This document shows, in pieces, positions 8,989-17,885 of a stretch of 64,000 bases of DNA (its first letter is position 1; each line of letters begins with the position of its first letter). The position numbers were made by a program, and so were the translations under genes. The notes under the pieces were generated by a model. That model was not told where the DNA came from. It did not search any database and saw nothing but the letters and a program-made list of their open reading frames with translations. The stretch comes from an uncultured Lachnospiraceae bacterium (GTDB lineage Bacteria > Bacillota > Clostridia > Lachnospirales > Lachnospiraceae): assembly GCA_900539175.1 (NCBI GenBank), contig UQAW01000016.1, forward strand, positions 3,022 through 67,021. Direction: 5' to 3'.

Positions 8989-9554
8989 ACAGTAATTACT
9001 ATAAGATTATGATGAAAATTTTACATATAAAATACGGTAAAAAGCTTCTTTTAAAAGGGTGCCCGGTAATTTTCAATAAGCGAGGAGGGACACTTGAGAT
9101 TGGAAATGATGTCTGTATAAAATCCAGTTTTCTTTCCAATCTGGTAGGTCTTTACAGCCGTACCATTATTGTTACCAGAACTTCACAGGCAGAAATTCAT
9201 ATTGGTGATCATGTGGGGATTTCAGGAGCGACAATCTATGCAAGGGAGTCGATCACAATCGGTGAGCATACAAATATCGGGGGAAATGCAAAGATTCTGG
9301 ACAACGATTTTCATCCCGTTGAGATCGAGGCACGCAATCGTGACTGTAAAGAAAAAATCGGGACAAAACCGGTTGTGATAGGGAAAAATTGCTTTATCGG
9401 CTGTAATACGCTGATATTGAAGGGAACACAATTAGGGGACGGCTGTGTAGTCGGTGCAGGGGCAGTTGTTTCGGGTAAATTTCCTCCCAACTCGGTGATC
9501 GTAGGAAACCCCGGAAAAGTGATAAAAACGATTCATCAGAATCGTTCTAAATGA
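8985..9554 (+). CDS. Left-handed beta-helix (hexapeptide) acyltransferase
   Basis: The 189-residue protein shows hexapeptide repeats from about residue 30 to 180, including GDHVGISGATIYARESITIG, IGKNCFIGCNTLILKG and GDGCVVGAGAVVSG, and ends with SVIVGNPGKVIK. This is the signature of the WcaF/maltose acetyltransferase-like group, which O-acetylates sugars from acetyl-CoA as a trimer. The loop ILDNDFHPV carries the catalytic histidine in a position usual for this group. The GTG start at 8985 overlaps the flippase stop and is preceded by GGGGAGGAG. It probably acetylates a sugar of the polysaccharide in the cytoplasm, in parallel to the membrane acyltransferase. Confidence 0.88.
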   Translation: MNSNYYKIMMKILHIKYGKKLLLKGCPVIFNKRGGTLEIGNDVCIKSSFLSNLVGLYSRTIIVTRTSQAEIHIGDHVGISGATIYARESITIGEHTNIGGNAKILDNDFHPVEIEARNRDCKEKIGTKPVVIGKNCFIGCNTLILKGTQLGDGCVVGAGAVVSGKFPPNSVIVGNPGKVIKTIHQNRSK

Positions 9555-9567
9555 AAGGAAAAGGATT

Positions 9568-10395
9568 ATGAAATATGTGAAAATGATGCTTCTTCTTGCG
9601 TTTCTTTTAGCTTCCGGGATTTTTACCATATCAGAGATAAAAGAAAGGAATGACAGAGACAGTTCCATTCCTGTGATTACAAGTGACAGAGAGATTCTTG
9701 AAATTCCTTGTGATTATACCCGGGGACAGCTTATGGAAGGATTGAACGCATACGATGAAAAGGACGGAGATCTGACCTCGGATATCGTGGTTGGAAGTAT
9801 TTCCAGATTTCTGGAAAAAGGGATCTGCGATGTTAATTATGTGGTGTTTGATTCTGCAAATCAGCCGTTTTCTTTGACCCGAAAATTAAAGTTTACAGAT
9901 TATCATTCTCCCCAATTTATACTGACGGAACCGTTGATCTTTGAAGAAGGTGAGGGCAGTTATCAGAAGACGGTGGAACGTATTGGTGCAGTGGATCAGC
10001 TGGATGGAGACCTGAAGGAATGGATTCGGCAGATTGACACAGATGCCAGTTATCAGAAGGAAGGAACTTATCATATTGCCCTGGAGGTCAGCAACAGTTT
10101 TGGTGATACGGTTTCTGTAAATCTGCCGATTCATGTAGTAAGGTCTGGAATGCAAAATCTGGACATCCGCTTATCGTCAGCAATTTGTTATATCGGTATT
10201 GGAGAGACGATAGATCCCCAGGTGATGTTGGAGGGAGTATATGACAGCGATGGAAATGCTCTGGACCCAGGAATTGTAACAGCTGTTTCCAATGTAAATG
10301 CGCAGGAAGCAGGATGCTATGAAATCGAATATCAGGCAAATGACGGTCAGGGAAATATAGGCGAAGCATGGCTGGTTGTAGTCGTGCAGGAGTAA
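9568..10395 (+). CDS. Exported Ig-like/DUF5011-type repeat protein of the EPS locus
   Basis: The 275-residue protein has one N-terminal hydrophobic segment (about residues 3-20, MLLLAFLLASGIFTI), best read as a signal anchor or signal peptide without a clear lipobox. Two or three beta-sandwich modules follow. The first two contain the DxxDGDLT-like motif (DEKDGDLTSDI near residue 72 and DQLDGDLKEWI near 145) that marks HYR/DUF5011-type Ig-like repeats, and the last ends in GCYEIEYQANDGQGNIG. No enzyme motif is visible. Placement between the assembly genes and the chain-length regulators suggests an extracytoplasmic role in polymer handling, but this is only inferred from position. Confidence 0.6.
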   Translation: MKYVKMMLLLAFLLASGIFTISEIKERNDRDSSIPVITSDREILEIPCDYTRGQLMEGLNAYDEKDGDLTSDIVVGSISRFLEKGICDVNYVVFDSANQPFSLTRKLKFTDYHSPQFILTEPLIFEEGEGSYQKTVERIGAVDQLDGDLKEWIRQIDTDASYQKEGTYHIALEVSNSFGDTVSVNLPIHVVRSGMQNLDIRLSSAICYIGIGETIDPQVMLEGVYDSDGNALDPGIVTAVSNVNAQEAGCYEIEYQANDGQGNIGEAWLVVVVQE

Positions 10396-10407
10396 AGGAG
10401 GAGATTC

Positions 10408-11787
10408 ATGGATCGCGGAGAGATTAAGTTTGATGAAGTAAGCGGTCGGGGTGTCTGCAAAGAGTTGATGCGATACGCCTGGATGATTTTACTTGCAGCA
10501 GCAACGGTATGGCTTGGCGCAGCAGGTATAGGGAGATTAAGTTATGTTCCTCAGTATACAGCCTCGGCTACATTGGTAGTCAGTACGAAGGGCGGAACCG
10601 GTGTTTATTCTTCTCTTGCCATGTCAAGTCAGATGGCAAATGTATTCAGTGATGTGTTTCAAAGTGAAGCGTTGAGGAAATATATTGCAGAAGATATAGG
10701 GGAAGAGGTAAATGGGGTGATTACCTGTGAACAGATACAGGAAACAAATCTTCTGGTATTGCAGGTTGTGGCAGAAACGCCCAGAGAGGCATATTTGTTT
10801 CTTCATTCAGCGCTGGAACATTATAAAGAGGTATCCGGATATGTTTTTGCAAATGCGGGACTGGAGATTGTCCAGGAGCCGTCAGTACCGGAAGAGCCTT
10901 CCAACCAGTCACTGCTTTGGGAACTGAGAAATATCGTGGCAGTGCTCGGGGCTGTTTTGATGGCGGGAGTAATATTCATTTTTTATTTGTTAAGATATAC
11001 GGTCAAGAACAGTGCCTCGGCAGCAAGACAGCTGGATGGAAGCGTTCGGGGGGTAATCCCTTATGAAAAAAGGAGAGTCAGAAAAGGACGAAAGAAAAAA
11101 AGGGAAGCTCCGCTTCTGAATTCTCCTCTTGTCAGTATGAAATATGCAGAAGCAAGCCGAAGAGCGGAAGCAGGTGTAGAATATCATATGCGGAAGAGGC
11201 GGCAGAAAGTGCTTCTGGTTACAAGTGTCAGTGAAAATGAGGGAAAATCCACGGTAGCCGCCAATCTGGCAATCGCACTTGCGGAAAAGCATCGAAAAGT
11301 ATTACTGATCGACGGCGATTTTCGAAAGCCGGCACAGTATAAGATTTTTGGAAGAAAAAAAAGTAAAATCCCTTCTCTGAGAAAAGTGCTGTTGGGAAAA
11401 GCGAGCTGGAAAGAGGCTATTGTCAGAAATAAGAAAAGCGGTGTCTGGGAACTTTTTCTGTATCGGCCTTTATCGAATTTATCAGAGATTTTGAATTCTG
11501 ACAGATTGGATGAACTTTTGAAAAACTGCAGGAAAGAGATGGATTATATTATTATTGACAGTTCCCCCACATCTGTGGCAACAGATGCGGAAGTCTGGAT
11601 GCAGTTGGCTGATACCGTATTATTGGTGGTGCGTCAGGACTGGTCTGATGTACGCATTATTAACGATACGGTAGATCTGATCTGGCAGAGCAGCGGAGAT
11701 TTTGCAGGGTTTGTTTTAAATGCTTTCCATGAAGAGCATTCCCGCAGCTGTCAAAAATACGGCTATGGAGAATATGGAATGGGATAA
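10408..11787 (+). CDS. Fused Wzz-type chain-length regulator and BY-kinase, first copy
   Basis: The 459-residue protein joins two parts that are usually separate in Firmicutes. Residues 1-200 have two membrane spans (about 23-45 and 172-196) flanking an extracytoplasmic Wzz-like domain. Residues 265-459 form a bacterial tyrosine kinase domain with Walker A SENEGKST, Walker A' LLIDGDFRK and Walker B MDYIIIDSSP. The C-terminus is a short tyrosine cluster (YGYGEYGMG), the usual autophosphorylation tail. The Walker A reads ENEGKS instead of the common GEGKS, and the Walker B lacks the usual TPP, so activity may differ from that of the second copy. Start ATG 10408 has an ideal AAAGGAGG. It probably controls polymer length and export. 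Confidence 0.85.
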   Translation: MDRGEIKFDEVSGRGVCKELMRYAWMILLAAATVWLGAAGIGRLSYVPQYTASATLVVSTKGGTGVYSSLAMSSQMANVFSDVFQSEALRKYIAEDIGEEVNGVITCEQIQETNLLVLQVVAETPREAYLFLHSALEHYKEVSGYVFANAGLEIVQEPSVPEEPSNQSLLWELRNIVAVLGAVLMAGVIFIFYLLRYTVKNSASAARQLDGSVRGVIPYEKRRVRKGRKKKREAPLLNSPLVSMKYAEASRRAEAGVEYHMRKRRQKVLLVTSVSENEGKSTVAANLAIALAEKHRKVLLIDGDFRKPAQYKIFGRKKSKIPSLRKVLLGKASWKEAIVRNKKSGVWELFLYRPLSNLSEILNSDRLDELLKNCRKEMDYIIIDSSPTSVATDAEVWMQLADTVLLVVRQDWSDVRIINDTVDLIWQSSGDFAGFVLNAFHEEHSRSCQKYGYGEYGMG

Positions 11788-11800
11788 GTGAAGAATAAAA

Positions 11801-11846
11801 AACAGACATGTCTGCTGGCGCAGATATCACCATATATGAAAGTCAA
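11801..11846 (+). repeat. Short dispersed hairpin repeat, copy A2
   Basis: Second copy of the repeat at 5098-5142, in the same orientation. The hairpin reads TGTCTGC, TGGC loop, GCAGATA, with one G-U pair replacing G-C. It fills the gap between the two tandem Wzz/kinase genes. Its in-frame ATG (11808) would extend the next gene by 18 codons, but those codons are simply translated repeat. Confidence 0.75.
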
Positions 11847-11861
11847 AAGAGGATGAACATT

Positions 11862-13340
11862 ATGGATAATCAAGAAATGGGAAGAACTGTGAGTCCGGAT
11901 GAGAGGGAACGCGAAATCGTACTTAATATCAGTGTATTGAGAAAGGATTTTCGCCGGCTCTTAAAAAAGTTTTGGTGGATTGTAATATTGGCTGCGGTAT
12001 TGATGGCTGAATTGTTTTATGTTCGGGCATATGCAGGATATGTTCCAATGTATGAAAGTAAAGCAACTTTTACGGTAGCTACGGGCAATGAAGAGAGTGG
12101 AAATTATAATTTTTATTATTCGCAGAATACGGCAGACCAATTATCAAGGACTTTTTCCTATCTTCTGGACAGCAGTTATTTTAACAGTGTTCTGTTAGAA
12201 GAACTGGGAGAACAATCATTAGACGGGACAATCAGTGCGGAAACCGTAAAAGGCTCAAACGTGGTTACCATGAAAGTACATAGCAGGAAAGCAGAGACTG
12301 CAAGCCAGATTTTGGAATCTGCCCTGAAAGTATATCCGGATACTGCACGTTTCGTTTTGGGAAATATCCAGTTTCATATGATAGGAAAACCGGATACGTC
12401 GCTGCAGCCATATAATGAACCAGTGCTGTGGAGGATACTGGCAAATGGGGCGGCGGTCGGCGGAATTTCAGGAGTCCTTTTTCTGCTGCTGCTGGCCTAT
12501 TTCAGAAGAACGGCAAAGACCCCGGAAGAGATGGAGGAAATTACAAGTTTAAAATGTCTTGCAGTAATTCCGGAGGTTAAGCAAAAAGCGAGAAAAAGAA
12601 AAAAAGGGAAGAAGAGAGTTTCCGCGTTGGATCAAAGAGCGCCCTATGGGTTTCGGGAAGGCATGCGTGCTCTTCAGATACGTACAGAGCTTGCCATGAA
12701 GAAAAAGGAAGCAAAAGTTTTGCTGGTTACAAGTACGGCGGCTGGAGAGGGAAAATCAACAGTGGCGGTTAATCTTGCAGAATTGCTTGCATCAAAGGGG
12801 AAAAATGTTCTTTTGATTGACGGGGATTTGCGGAAGCAGGAGGATGCAAAGGTTTTGAACTGTGGTGATGGTATGGGACTGCAGGATCTCTGTGAACAGG
12901 GAGAGGAACTGAAGGTTCAGATCCGTCCCCTTGAGAAAAGTCGTCTTTGGTTTTTCGGAGGGACGCATACGACACAGAATACGGCAAATGTGCTCAGTCA
13001 TCCGAGGGTTGGTGCATTTATGAAAGCAGCAAGAAAAAAGATGGATTATATCATATTGGATACGCCTCCCTGCGGAGTCTTTCAGGACGCTATCCTTCTG
13101 GCTGAATATGCCGATGAAATTCTCTATGTGATAAAATACGATTCTGTGCCCCAAAAAGAAGTAATTGAGGGATTATCTTTTATAAATGAAGGAAAGTCAC
13201 GAATTTTGGGCTATGTTCTCAATGCATATCCGCAAAGTACCAATGTTTATGGGTATGGAGGTTATGGATATAAGGGCTACGGATATAAAGGGGAGACTTA
13301 TCAAAAGGATTACGAAAAGAAAAAGGTAAGACAATTTTAA
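11862..13340 (+). CDS. Fused Wzz-type chain-length regulator and BY-kinase, second copy
   Basis: The 492-residue product has the same layout as the upstream gene: a first membrane span (about residues 41-60), a Wzz-like external domain, a second span (about 205-225), then a BY-kinase domain with canonical motifs (AAGEGKST, LLIDGDLRK, MDYIILDTPP). Its tyrosine tail is longer than in copy one, with repeats of GYG (VYGYGGYGYKGYGYKGETY). Start ATG 11862 has AGAGG nine bases upstream; ATG 11808 and 11853 are in frame but poorly placed. The kinase would cycle between oligomeric unphosphorylated and monomeric phosphorylated states to gate polymer export. Two diverged tandem fusions suggest division of labour or one regulatory, one catalytic copy. 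Confidence 0.88.
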   Translation: MDNQEMGRTVSPDEREREIVLNISVLRKDFRRLLKKFWWIVILAAVLMAELFYVRAYAGYVPMYESKATFTVATGNEESGNYNFYYSQNTADQLSRTFSYLLDSSYFNSVLLEELGEQSLDGTISAETVKGSNVVTMKVHSRKAETASQILESALKVYPDTARFVLGNIQFHMIGKPDTSLQPYNEPVLWRILANGAAVGGISGVLFLLLLAYFRRTAKTPEEMEEITSLKCLAVIPEVKQKARKRKKGKKRVSALDQRAPYGFREGMRALQIRTELAMKKKEAKVLLVTSTAAGEGKSTVAVNLAELLASKGKNVLLIDGDLRKQEDAKVLNCGDGMGLQDLCEQGEELKVQIRPLEKSRLWFFGGTHTTQNTANVLSHPRVGAFMKAARKKMDYIILDTPPCGVFQDAILLAEYADEILYVIKYDSVPQKEVIEGLSFINEGKSRILGYVLNAYPQSTNVYGYGGYGYKGYGYKGETYQKDYEKKKVRQF

Positions 13341-13408
13341 GATACACTCCAGCAGGGACACGTGTATAGCTTTATGGTTTATTACAGAATAGAAAGTTGG
13401 GACTACAT

Positions 13409-14464
13409 ATGAAAAAGGCATTGATAACAGGAATTACAGGACAGGATGGTTCTTATCTGGCGGAGTTTCTTCTGGAGAAGGGGTATGAGGTTCATGGGAT
13501 TACAAGGCGTGCATCCATTTCAAATACTGCCAGAATCAATCATCTGATTGCAGCAGATGCTGTGACTCTTCATGATGGGGATTTATCGGATTCGTCTTCT
13601 CTGGTTCGTATCATCCGTCTGGTTTGTCCGGATGAAATCTATAATCTGGCGGCACAGTCACATGTACAGGTATCTTTTGATGTGCCTGAGTATTCCGGGG
13701 ATGTGGATGCGATGGGGGTTTTAAGAATTCTGGAGGCTGTGAGAATTCTGGGATTTACCAGGAAAACAAAAGTATATCAGGCATCTACTTCGGAATTATA
13801 TGGAAAAGTGGAGGAGGTGCCTCAGACGGAGACAACACCCTTTCACCCATATAGTCCTTATGCAGTGGCAAAACAGTATGGGTTCTGGATTACGAAGGAG
13901 TATCGGGAAGCGTATGGAATGTTTGCGGTAAACGGGATTTTATTTAATCATGAATCAGAGCGGCGCGGTGAAAATTTTGTTACGAGAAAGATTACTCTGG
14001 CGGCAGGCAGAATCGCGGAGGGGCTGCAGGATCATCTGGAACTTGGCAATATGGATTCGCTGCGTGACTGGGGATACGCGAAAGATTATGTGGAGTGTAT
14101 GTGGATGATGCTTCAGCAGGAAACACCAGAAGATTTTGTCATTGCAACCGGCGAACAGCATACGGTAAGGGATTTTACAGAACGGGCATTTCGGGCAAAT
14201 GGAATGGAACTTGGCTGGGAAGGACAGGGTCTGGAGGAAAAGGGATATGATCAGAAAACCGGAAGGATGCTGGTATGTGTGAACCCGGCCTGGTTCCGGC
14301 CGACAGATGTGAATAATCTTTTGGGGGATCCGACAAAGGCCAGGACCGTTCTGGGATGGAATCCGCAGAAAACAAGTTATGAAGAACTGGTACGGATTAT
14401 GGCAGAACATGACCGTCTCCTTGCAAAAAAGGAAGCAATGATGAAAGCGGGAGTAAACTTATGA
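13409..14464 (+). CDS. gmd: GDP-mannose 4,6-dehydratase
   Basis: The 351-residue protein is an extended short-chain dehydrogenase that turns GDP-D-mannose into GDP-4-keto-6-deoxymannose. Diagnostic features are the NADP loop GITGQDGSYLAEFLL (from residue 7), the catalytic YxxxK in YSPYAVAKQYG (about 150) and NHESERRGENFVTRKI. The usual reading there is HESPRRG, so a proline is replaced by glutamate. ATG 13409 gives the normal start MKKALITGITGQDG; the in-frame TTG at 13397 is not needed. The stop overlaps the start of fcl, the enzyme for the next step, so the two are translationally coupled. The pair supplies GDP-L-fucose for the polysaccharide. Confidence 0.95.
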   Translation: MKKALITGITGQDGSYLAEFLLEKGYEVHGITRRASISNTARINHLIAADAVTLHDGDLSDSSSLVRIIRLVCPDEIYNLAAQSHVQVSFDVPEYSGDVDAMGVLRILEAVRILGFTRKTKVYQASTSELYGKVEEVPQTETTPFHPYSPYAVAKQYGFWITKEYREAYGMFAVNGILFNHESERRGENFVTRKITLAAGRIAEGLQDHLELGNMDSLRDWGYAKDYVECMWMMLQQETPEDFVIATGEQHTVRDFTERAFRANGMELGWEGQGLEEKGYDQKTGRMLVCVNPAWFRPTDVNNLLGDPTKARTVLGWNPQKTSYEELVRIMAEHDRLLAKKEAMMKAGVNL

Positions 14465-15405
14465 TGAAAAAAGAAGGGAAAATCTATGTGGCAGGGCACA
14501 GAGGAATGGTTGGATCCGCAATCGTACGTGCTCTGGAAAAAGAAGGATATCATAATATTCTTACAAGGACTCATAAAGAGCTGAATCTTTGCAGGCAGGA
14601 GGAAGTAGAGCAATTTTTTGCAGAAGAAAAGCCAGAGTATGTATTTCTTGCTGCAGCAAAGGTGGGAGGGATCCTGGCAAATTCCGAAGCTCTGGCAGAT
14701 TTTATGTATGAGAATATGATACTGGAAATGAATGTCATTCATTCGGCATGGCAAAATGGTTGTAAGAAGCTGTTGTTTTTGGGGTCTTCCTGTATCTACC
14801 CGAGAATGGCACCGCAGCCGATGCGGGAAAGTTGTCTGCTGACATCGGAGTTGGAGAAAACAAATGAGGCGTATGCATTGGCGAAGATTTCAGGACTGAA
14901 ATACTGTGAGTTTTTAAACCGACAGTATGGGACGGATTATATTTCTGTGATGCCGACCAATCTCTATGGACCGAACGATAATTATCACCCCACACACAGT
15001 CATGTGCTGCCGGCACTGATCCGAAGATTTCATGAGGCGAAGGAGAAGGGATTTTCGGAAGTGACATGTTGGGGTACGGGCAGGCCCCTTCGTGAATTTC
15101 TCTATGTAGATGATCTGGCAGATGCCTGTGTTTTTCTGATGAATCATTATTCCGGTGATGAGACGGTCAATGTGGGAACCGGAAAAGAAATGACAATTAA
15201 AGAATTGACAGAACTGACAGCAAAAGTAATCGGTTATGAAGGAAAGATCCAGTGGGATATCACAAAGCCTGACGGAACGCCAAGAAAGCTTCTGGATGTC
15301 TCAAAACTGGAAAATCTGGGGTGGAAGTACCATACGGAACTTGAGGAAGGAATCCGTCTTACCTATCAGGATTTTCTGAATCATCCGATGAGAGCTGAAA
15401 GGTAA
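14461..15405 (+). CDS. fcl: GDP-L-fucose synthase
   Basis: The 314-residue epimerase/reductase converts GDP-4-keto-6-deoxymannose to GDP-L-fucose with NADPH. Visible motifs are GHRGMVGSAIV (nucleotide-binding loop, about residues 12-22), LGSSCIYPRMAPQPM, the catalytic YALAK (about 137-141), and the NPTNLYGP-like MPTNLYGPND. Length matches the family (310-325). It overlaps gmd by four bases. The hairpin at about 15411-15443 (CCGCTTACA pairing with TGTGAAGCGG) lies between this gene and manC and may separate transcripts partly. Confidence 0.95.
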   Translation: MMKKEGKIYVAGHRGMVGSAIVRALEKEGYHNILTRTHKELNLCRQEEVEQFFAEEKPEYVFLAAAKVGGILANSEALADFMYENMILEMNVIHSAWQNGCKKLLFLGSSCIYPRMAPQPMRESCLLTSELEKTNEAYALAKISGLKYCEFLNRQYGTDYISVMPTNLYGPNDNYHPTHSHVLPALIRRFHEAKEKGFSEVTCWGTGRPLREFLYVDDLADACVFLMNHYSGDETVNVGTGKEMTIKELTELTAKVIGYEGKIQWDITKPDGTPRKLLDVSKLENLGWKYHTELEEGIRLTYQDFLNHPMRAER

Positions 15406-15469
15406 CGGATGGGCCGCTTACAGTTGAAAGAATTGTGAAGCGGTCTTGTACATAGAGAGGACGTAAGAT

Positions 15470-16786
15470 ATGAATATTGTATTATTATCCGGCGGATCAG
15501 GAAAGCGTTTATGGCCGCTTTCCAATGAAATTCGCTCAAAGCAGTTTATTAAAATGTTTAAAACAGAAGATGGGGAATATGAGTCCATGATACAGCGCGT
15601 CTACCATCAGATCTGTGCGGTTGATGAGGATGCCCGTGTTACGATTGCTACTGCTAAAACACAGGTATCAGCGATTCATAATCAGCTGGGGGATAAAATC
15701 GGAGTTTGTGTGGAACCGTGCAGGAGGGATACCTTTCCTGCAATTGCCCTGGCATCGGTTTATCTTCATGAGGTGAAAGGAATTTCAGAAGAAGAATCGG
15801 TGGTTGTATGCCCGGTGGATCCGTTTGTGGAAAGAGATTATTTTGAAGCTCTCAAAGAACTGGGAAAACTGGCGGAGAATGGGGAGGCGAATCTTGTGCT
15901 GATGGGAATTGAACCAACCTATCCAAGTGAGAAGTATGGGTACGTTATCCCGGAAAACAAGGAACATGTCAGTAAAGTATGTACATTCAGGGAGAAACCG
16001 GATGCGAAAACAGCAGAAGCATATATTCATCAGGGGGCTTTATGGAATGGGGGAGTATTTGCCTACAAATTAGGATATATGATGAAAAAAGCCCATGAAC
16101 AGATTGATTTTACGGATTATGAGGATTTATTTGCAAAATATGATACCTTAACAAAAATAAGTTTTGATTATGCAGTGGCGGAAAAGGAGGAGCATATCCA
16201 GGTCATGCGCTTTCATGGACAGTGGAAGGATCTGGGAACATGGAATACCCTGACGGAAGCGATGGAAGATCAGGCTGTCGGGAAAGCTATTTTGAATGAA
16301 GCATGTAAAAATGTTCATGTGTTAAATGAACTGGATATTCCGGTTCTTTGTATGGGGTTGGAGGATGTGGTGGTTTCCGCAAGTCCCGAAGGAATTCTTG
16401 TCTCGGATAAGGGGCAGTCCAGTTATATCAAGCCATATGTAGAGCAGCTCAATCAGAGGGTTATGTTTGCAGAAAAGTCGTGGGGGAGCTTCCGGGTTCT
16501 GGATATTGAGGATGAGAGCATGACGATCAAGGTAACACTGAATCCCGGACAACGTATGAACTATCACAGTCATGAGAGAAGGGATGAAGTCTGGACAATT
16601 GTTTCAGGGGAAGGAAGAACAATTGTAGACGGTATGGAACAGCCGGTGACAGCCGGGGATGTGGTGACCATGCAGGCTGGCTGCCGTCATACGATTGTTG
16701 CAGATACGGAATTAAAGGTGATAGAGGTGCAGTTAGGTAAGGAGATCAGTGTCCATGACAAACGGAAATTTGAACTCAATGAATAA
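15470..16786 (+). CDS. manC: Mannose-1-phosphate guanylyltransferase (type II family)
   Basis: The 438-residue protein makes GDP-mannose from GTP and mannose-1-phosphate. The N-terminal nucleotidyltransferase domain has LSGGSGKRLWPLS (residues 6-18), SKQF and FREKPDAKTAEAY. A C-terminal cupin (about residues 350-438) contains NPGQRMNYHSHERRDEVW, the metal-binding core of the phosphomannose isomerase half in bifunctional ManC/AlgA enzymes. A separate class I isomerase gene follows, so the cupin may be structural or redundant. ATG 15470 has GAGAGGA upstream. No phosphomannomutase (manB) gene is visible in the window, so that step must be encoded elsewhere. Confidence 0.93.
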   Translation: MNIVLLSGGSGKRLWPLSNEIRSKQFIKMFKTEDGEYESMIQRVYHQICAVDEDARVTIATAKTQVSAIHNQLGDKIGVCVEPCRRDTFPAIALASVYLHEVKGISEEESVVVCPVDPFVERDYFEALKELGKLAENGEANLVLMGIEPTYPSEKYGYVIPENKEHVSKVCTFREKPDAKTAEAYIHQGALWNGGVFAYKLGYMMKKAHEQIDFTDYEDLFAKYDTLTKISFDYAVAEKEEHIQVMRFHGQWKDLGTWNTLTEAMEDQAVGKAILNEACKNVHVLNELDIPVLCMGLEDVVVSASPEGILVSDKGQSSYIKPYVEQLNQRVMFAEKSWGSFRVLDIEDESMTIKVTLNPGQRMNYHSHERRDEVWTIVSGEGRTIVDGMEQPVTAGDVVTMQAGCRHTIVADTELKVIEVQLGKEISVHDKRKFELNE

Positions 16787-17762
16787 ACCATTTTTGCTGA
16801 AACCGGCAGGAAAGGATTATCTTTGGGGCGGAACCCGTTTAAATGACGATTTTTCAAAAGGGATTGCTCTGGAACCTTTAGCTGAGACATGGGAGTGCTC
16901 TACACATCCGGATGGTCCCAGTATCGTAGCAAGTGGAAAATATAAGGGGAGACTGCTGAGCCAGGTGCTGAAACAACATCATGAGTATCTTGGAACCCAT
17001 TCCAAAACGAAGGGAGAACTGCCGATTCTGATTAAGCTGATAGATGCCAGAAAAGATCTATCGGTTCAGGTTCATCCAGATGATGCATATGCTGCAAAAT
17101 ATGAACATGGTTCTTTGGGAAAAACAGAGATGTGGTATGTGTTGGATGCCGCCAAAGATGCACAGCTTATTTATGGTTTTTATCATGATATGGAGAAATC
17201 GGTCTTAAAGAAGAGTCTGGAGGATGGAACGGTTGAGAGATTTCTGCAAAAAGTACAGGTGAAAAAAGATGATGTATTTTATATTGAAGCGGGTCGGGTC
17301 CATGCAATCGGGGCCGGGACCCTGATTGCAGAGATACAGGAAAGTTCCAATCTCACCTATCGGATGTATGATTATCACCGGGTAGACAAAAATGGCAGAG
17401 AAAGGGAGCTTCAGATTGACAAAGCATTGGAGGTTGTTGATTTGCAGGGAAGTGATCAGCCAAGACAGCCGATGCGTGTTTTAAAATATAAAAACGGGTG
17501 TGCTTCAGAACTTCTATGCCGATGTAAATATTTTCAGGTGGAGCGTCTGATTCTTAATACAGAGAGCTGCAAAGAACTGGCTGCTTTACAGACAGGTCAT
17601 ACTTCTTTTGAAGTGCTTTTGTGTATCAGCGGATGTGGGGTTTTATTTGAAGCGGGCGGGGAGATGATTAATTTCTTCAAGGGGGACTGTATCTTTATAC
17701 CGGCAGATTCTGTTCCTTTAAAAATTCATGGAAATGCACAGCTGCTGAAGGTGAGCTGTTAA
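16755..17762 (+). CDS. manA: Mannose-6-phosphate isomerase, class I
   Basis: The 335-residue zinc enzyme interconverts fructose-6-phosphate and mannose-6-phosphate, the entry to GDP-mannose. Zinc ligand motifs are all present: QVHPDD (Gln and His), KTEMWYV (Glu) and GRVHAIGAG (His). The fold starts at LKPAGKDYLWGG. The gene overlaps the end of manC by 32 bases. ATG 16755 has AAGGAG ten bases before it; GTG 16749 and ATG 16779 are alternatives, and the last gives the N-terminus closest to the family. It is the last gene of the polysaccharide precursor module; a promoter for murE follows. Confidence 0.93.
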   Translation: MTNGNLNSMNKPFLLKPAGKDYLWGGTRLNDDFSKGIALEPLAETWECSTHPDGPSIVASGKYKGRLLSQVLKQHHEYLGTHSKTKGELPILIKLIDARKDLSVQVHPDDAYAAKYEHGSLGKTEMWYVLDAAKDAQLIYGFYHDMEKSVLKKSLEDGTVERFLQKVQVKKDDVFYIEAGRVHAIGAGTLIAEIQESSNLTYRMYDYHRVDKNGRERELQIDKALEVVDLQGSDQPRQPMRVLKYKNGCASELLCRCKYFQVERLILNTESCKELAALQTGHTSFEVLLCISGCGVLFEAGGEMINFFKGDCIFIPADSVPLKIHGNAQLLKVSC

Positions 17763-17809
17763 ACAGGGGGTTTGAACATATCATTTGGTATTTCGTAAAT
17801 TTAGAAACG

Positions 17810-17838
17810 TTGAAAAAGCTAAGGTTCTGTGATATGCT
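17810..17838 (+). promoter_or_regulatory. Sigma-A type promoter for murE
   Basis: TTGAAA (17810-17815) and TATGCT (17833-17838) are separated by 17 bases, about 48 bases upstream of the murE start. It marks the boundary between the polysaccharide locus and the housekeeping run. Confidence 0.6.
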
Positions 17839-17885
17839 ATATGAGAATAATAAGGCTAAGTTGACACCGTATGGGAGGAGCAACG

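Noticed and set aside
15411..15443. Terminator between fcl and manC
   Set aside because: A hairpin (CCGCTT/AAGCGG) exists but is followed by TCTTGT rather than a T run; too weak for a separate terminator call.
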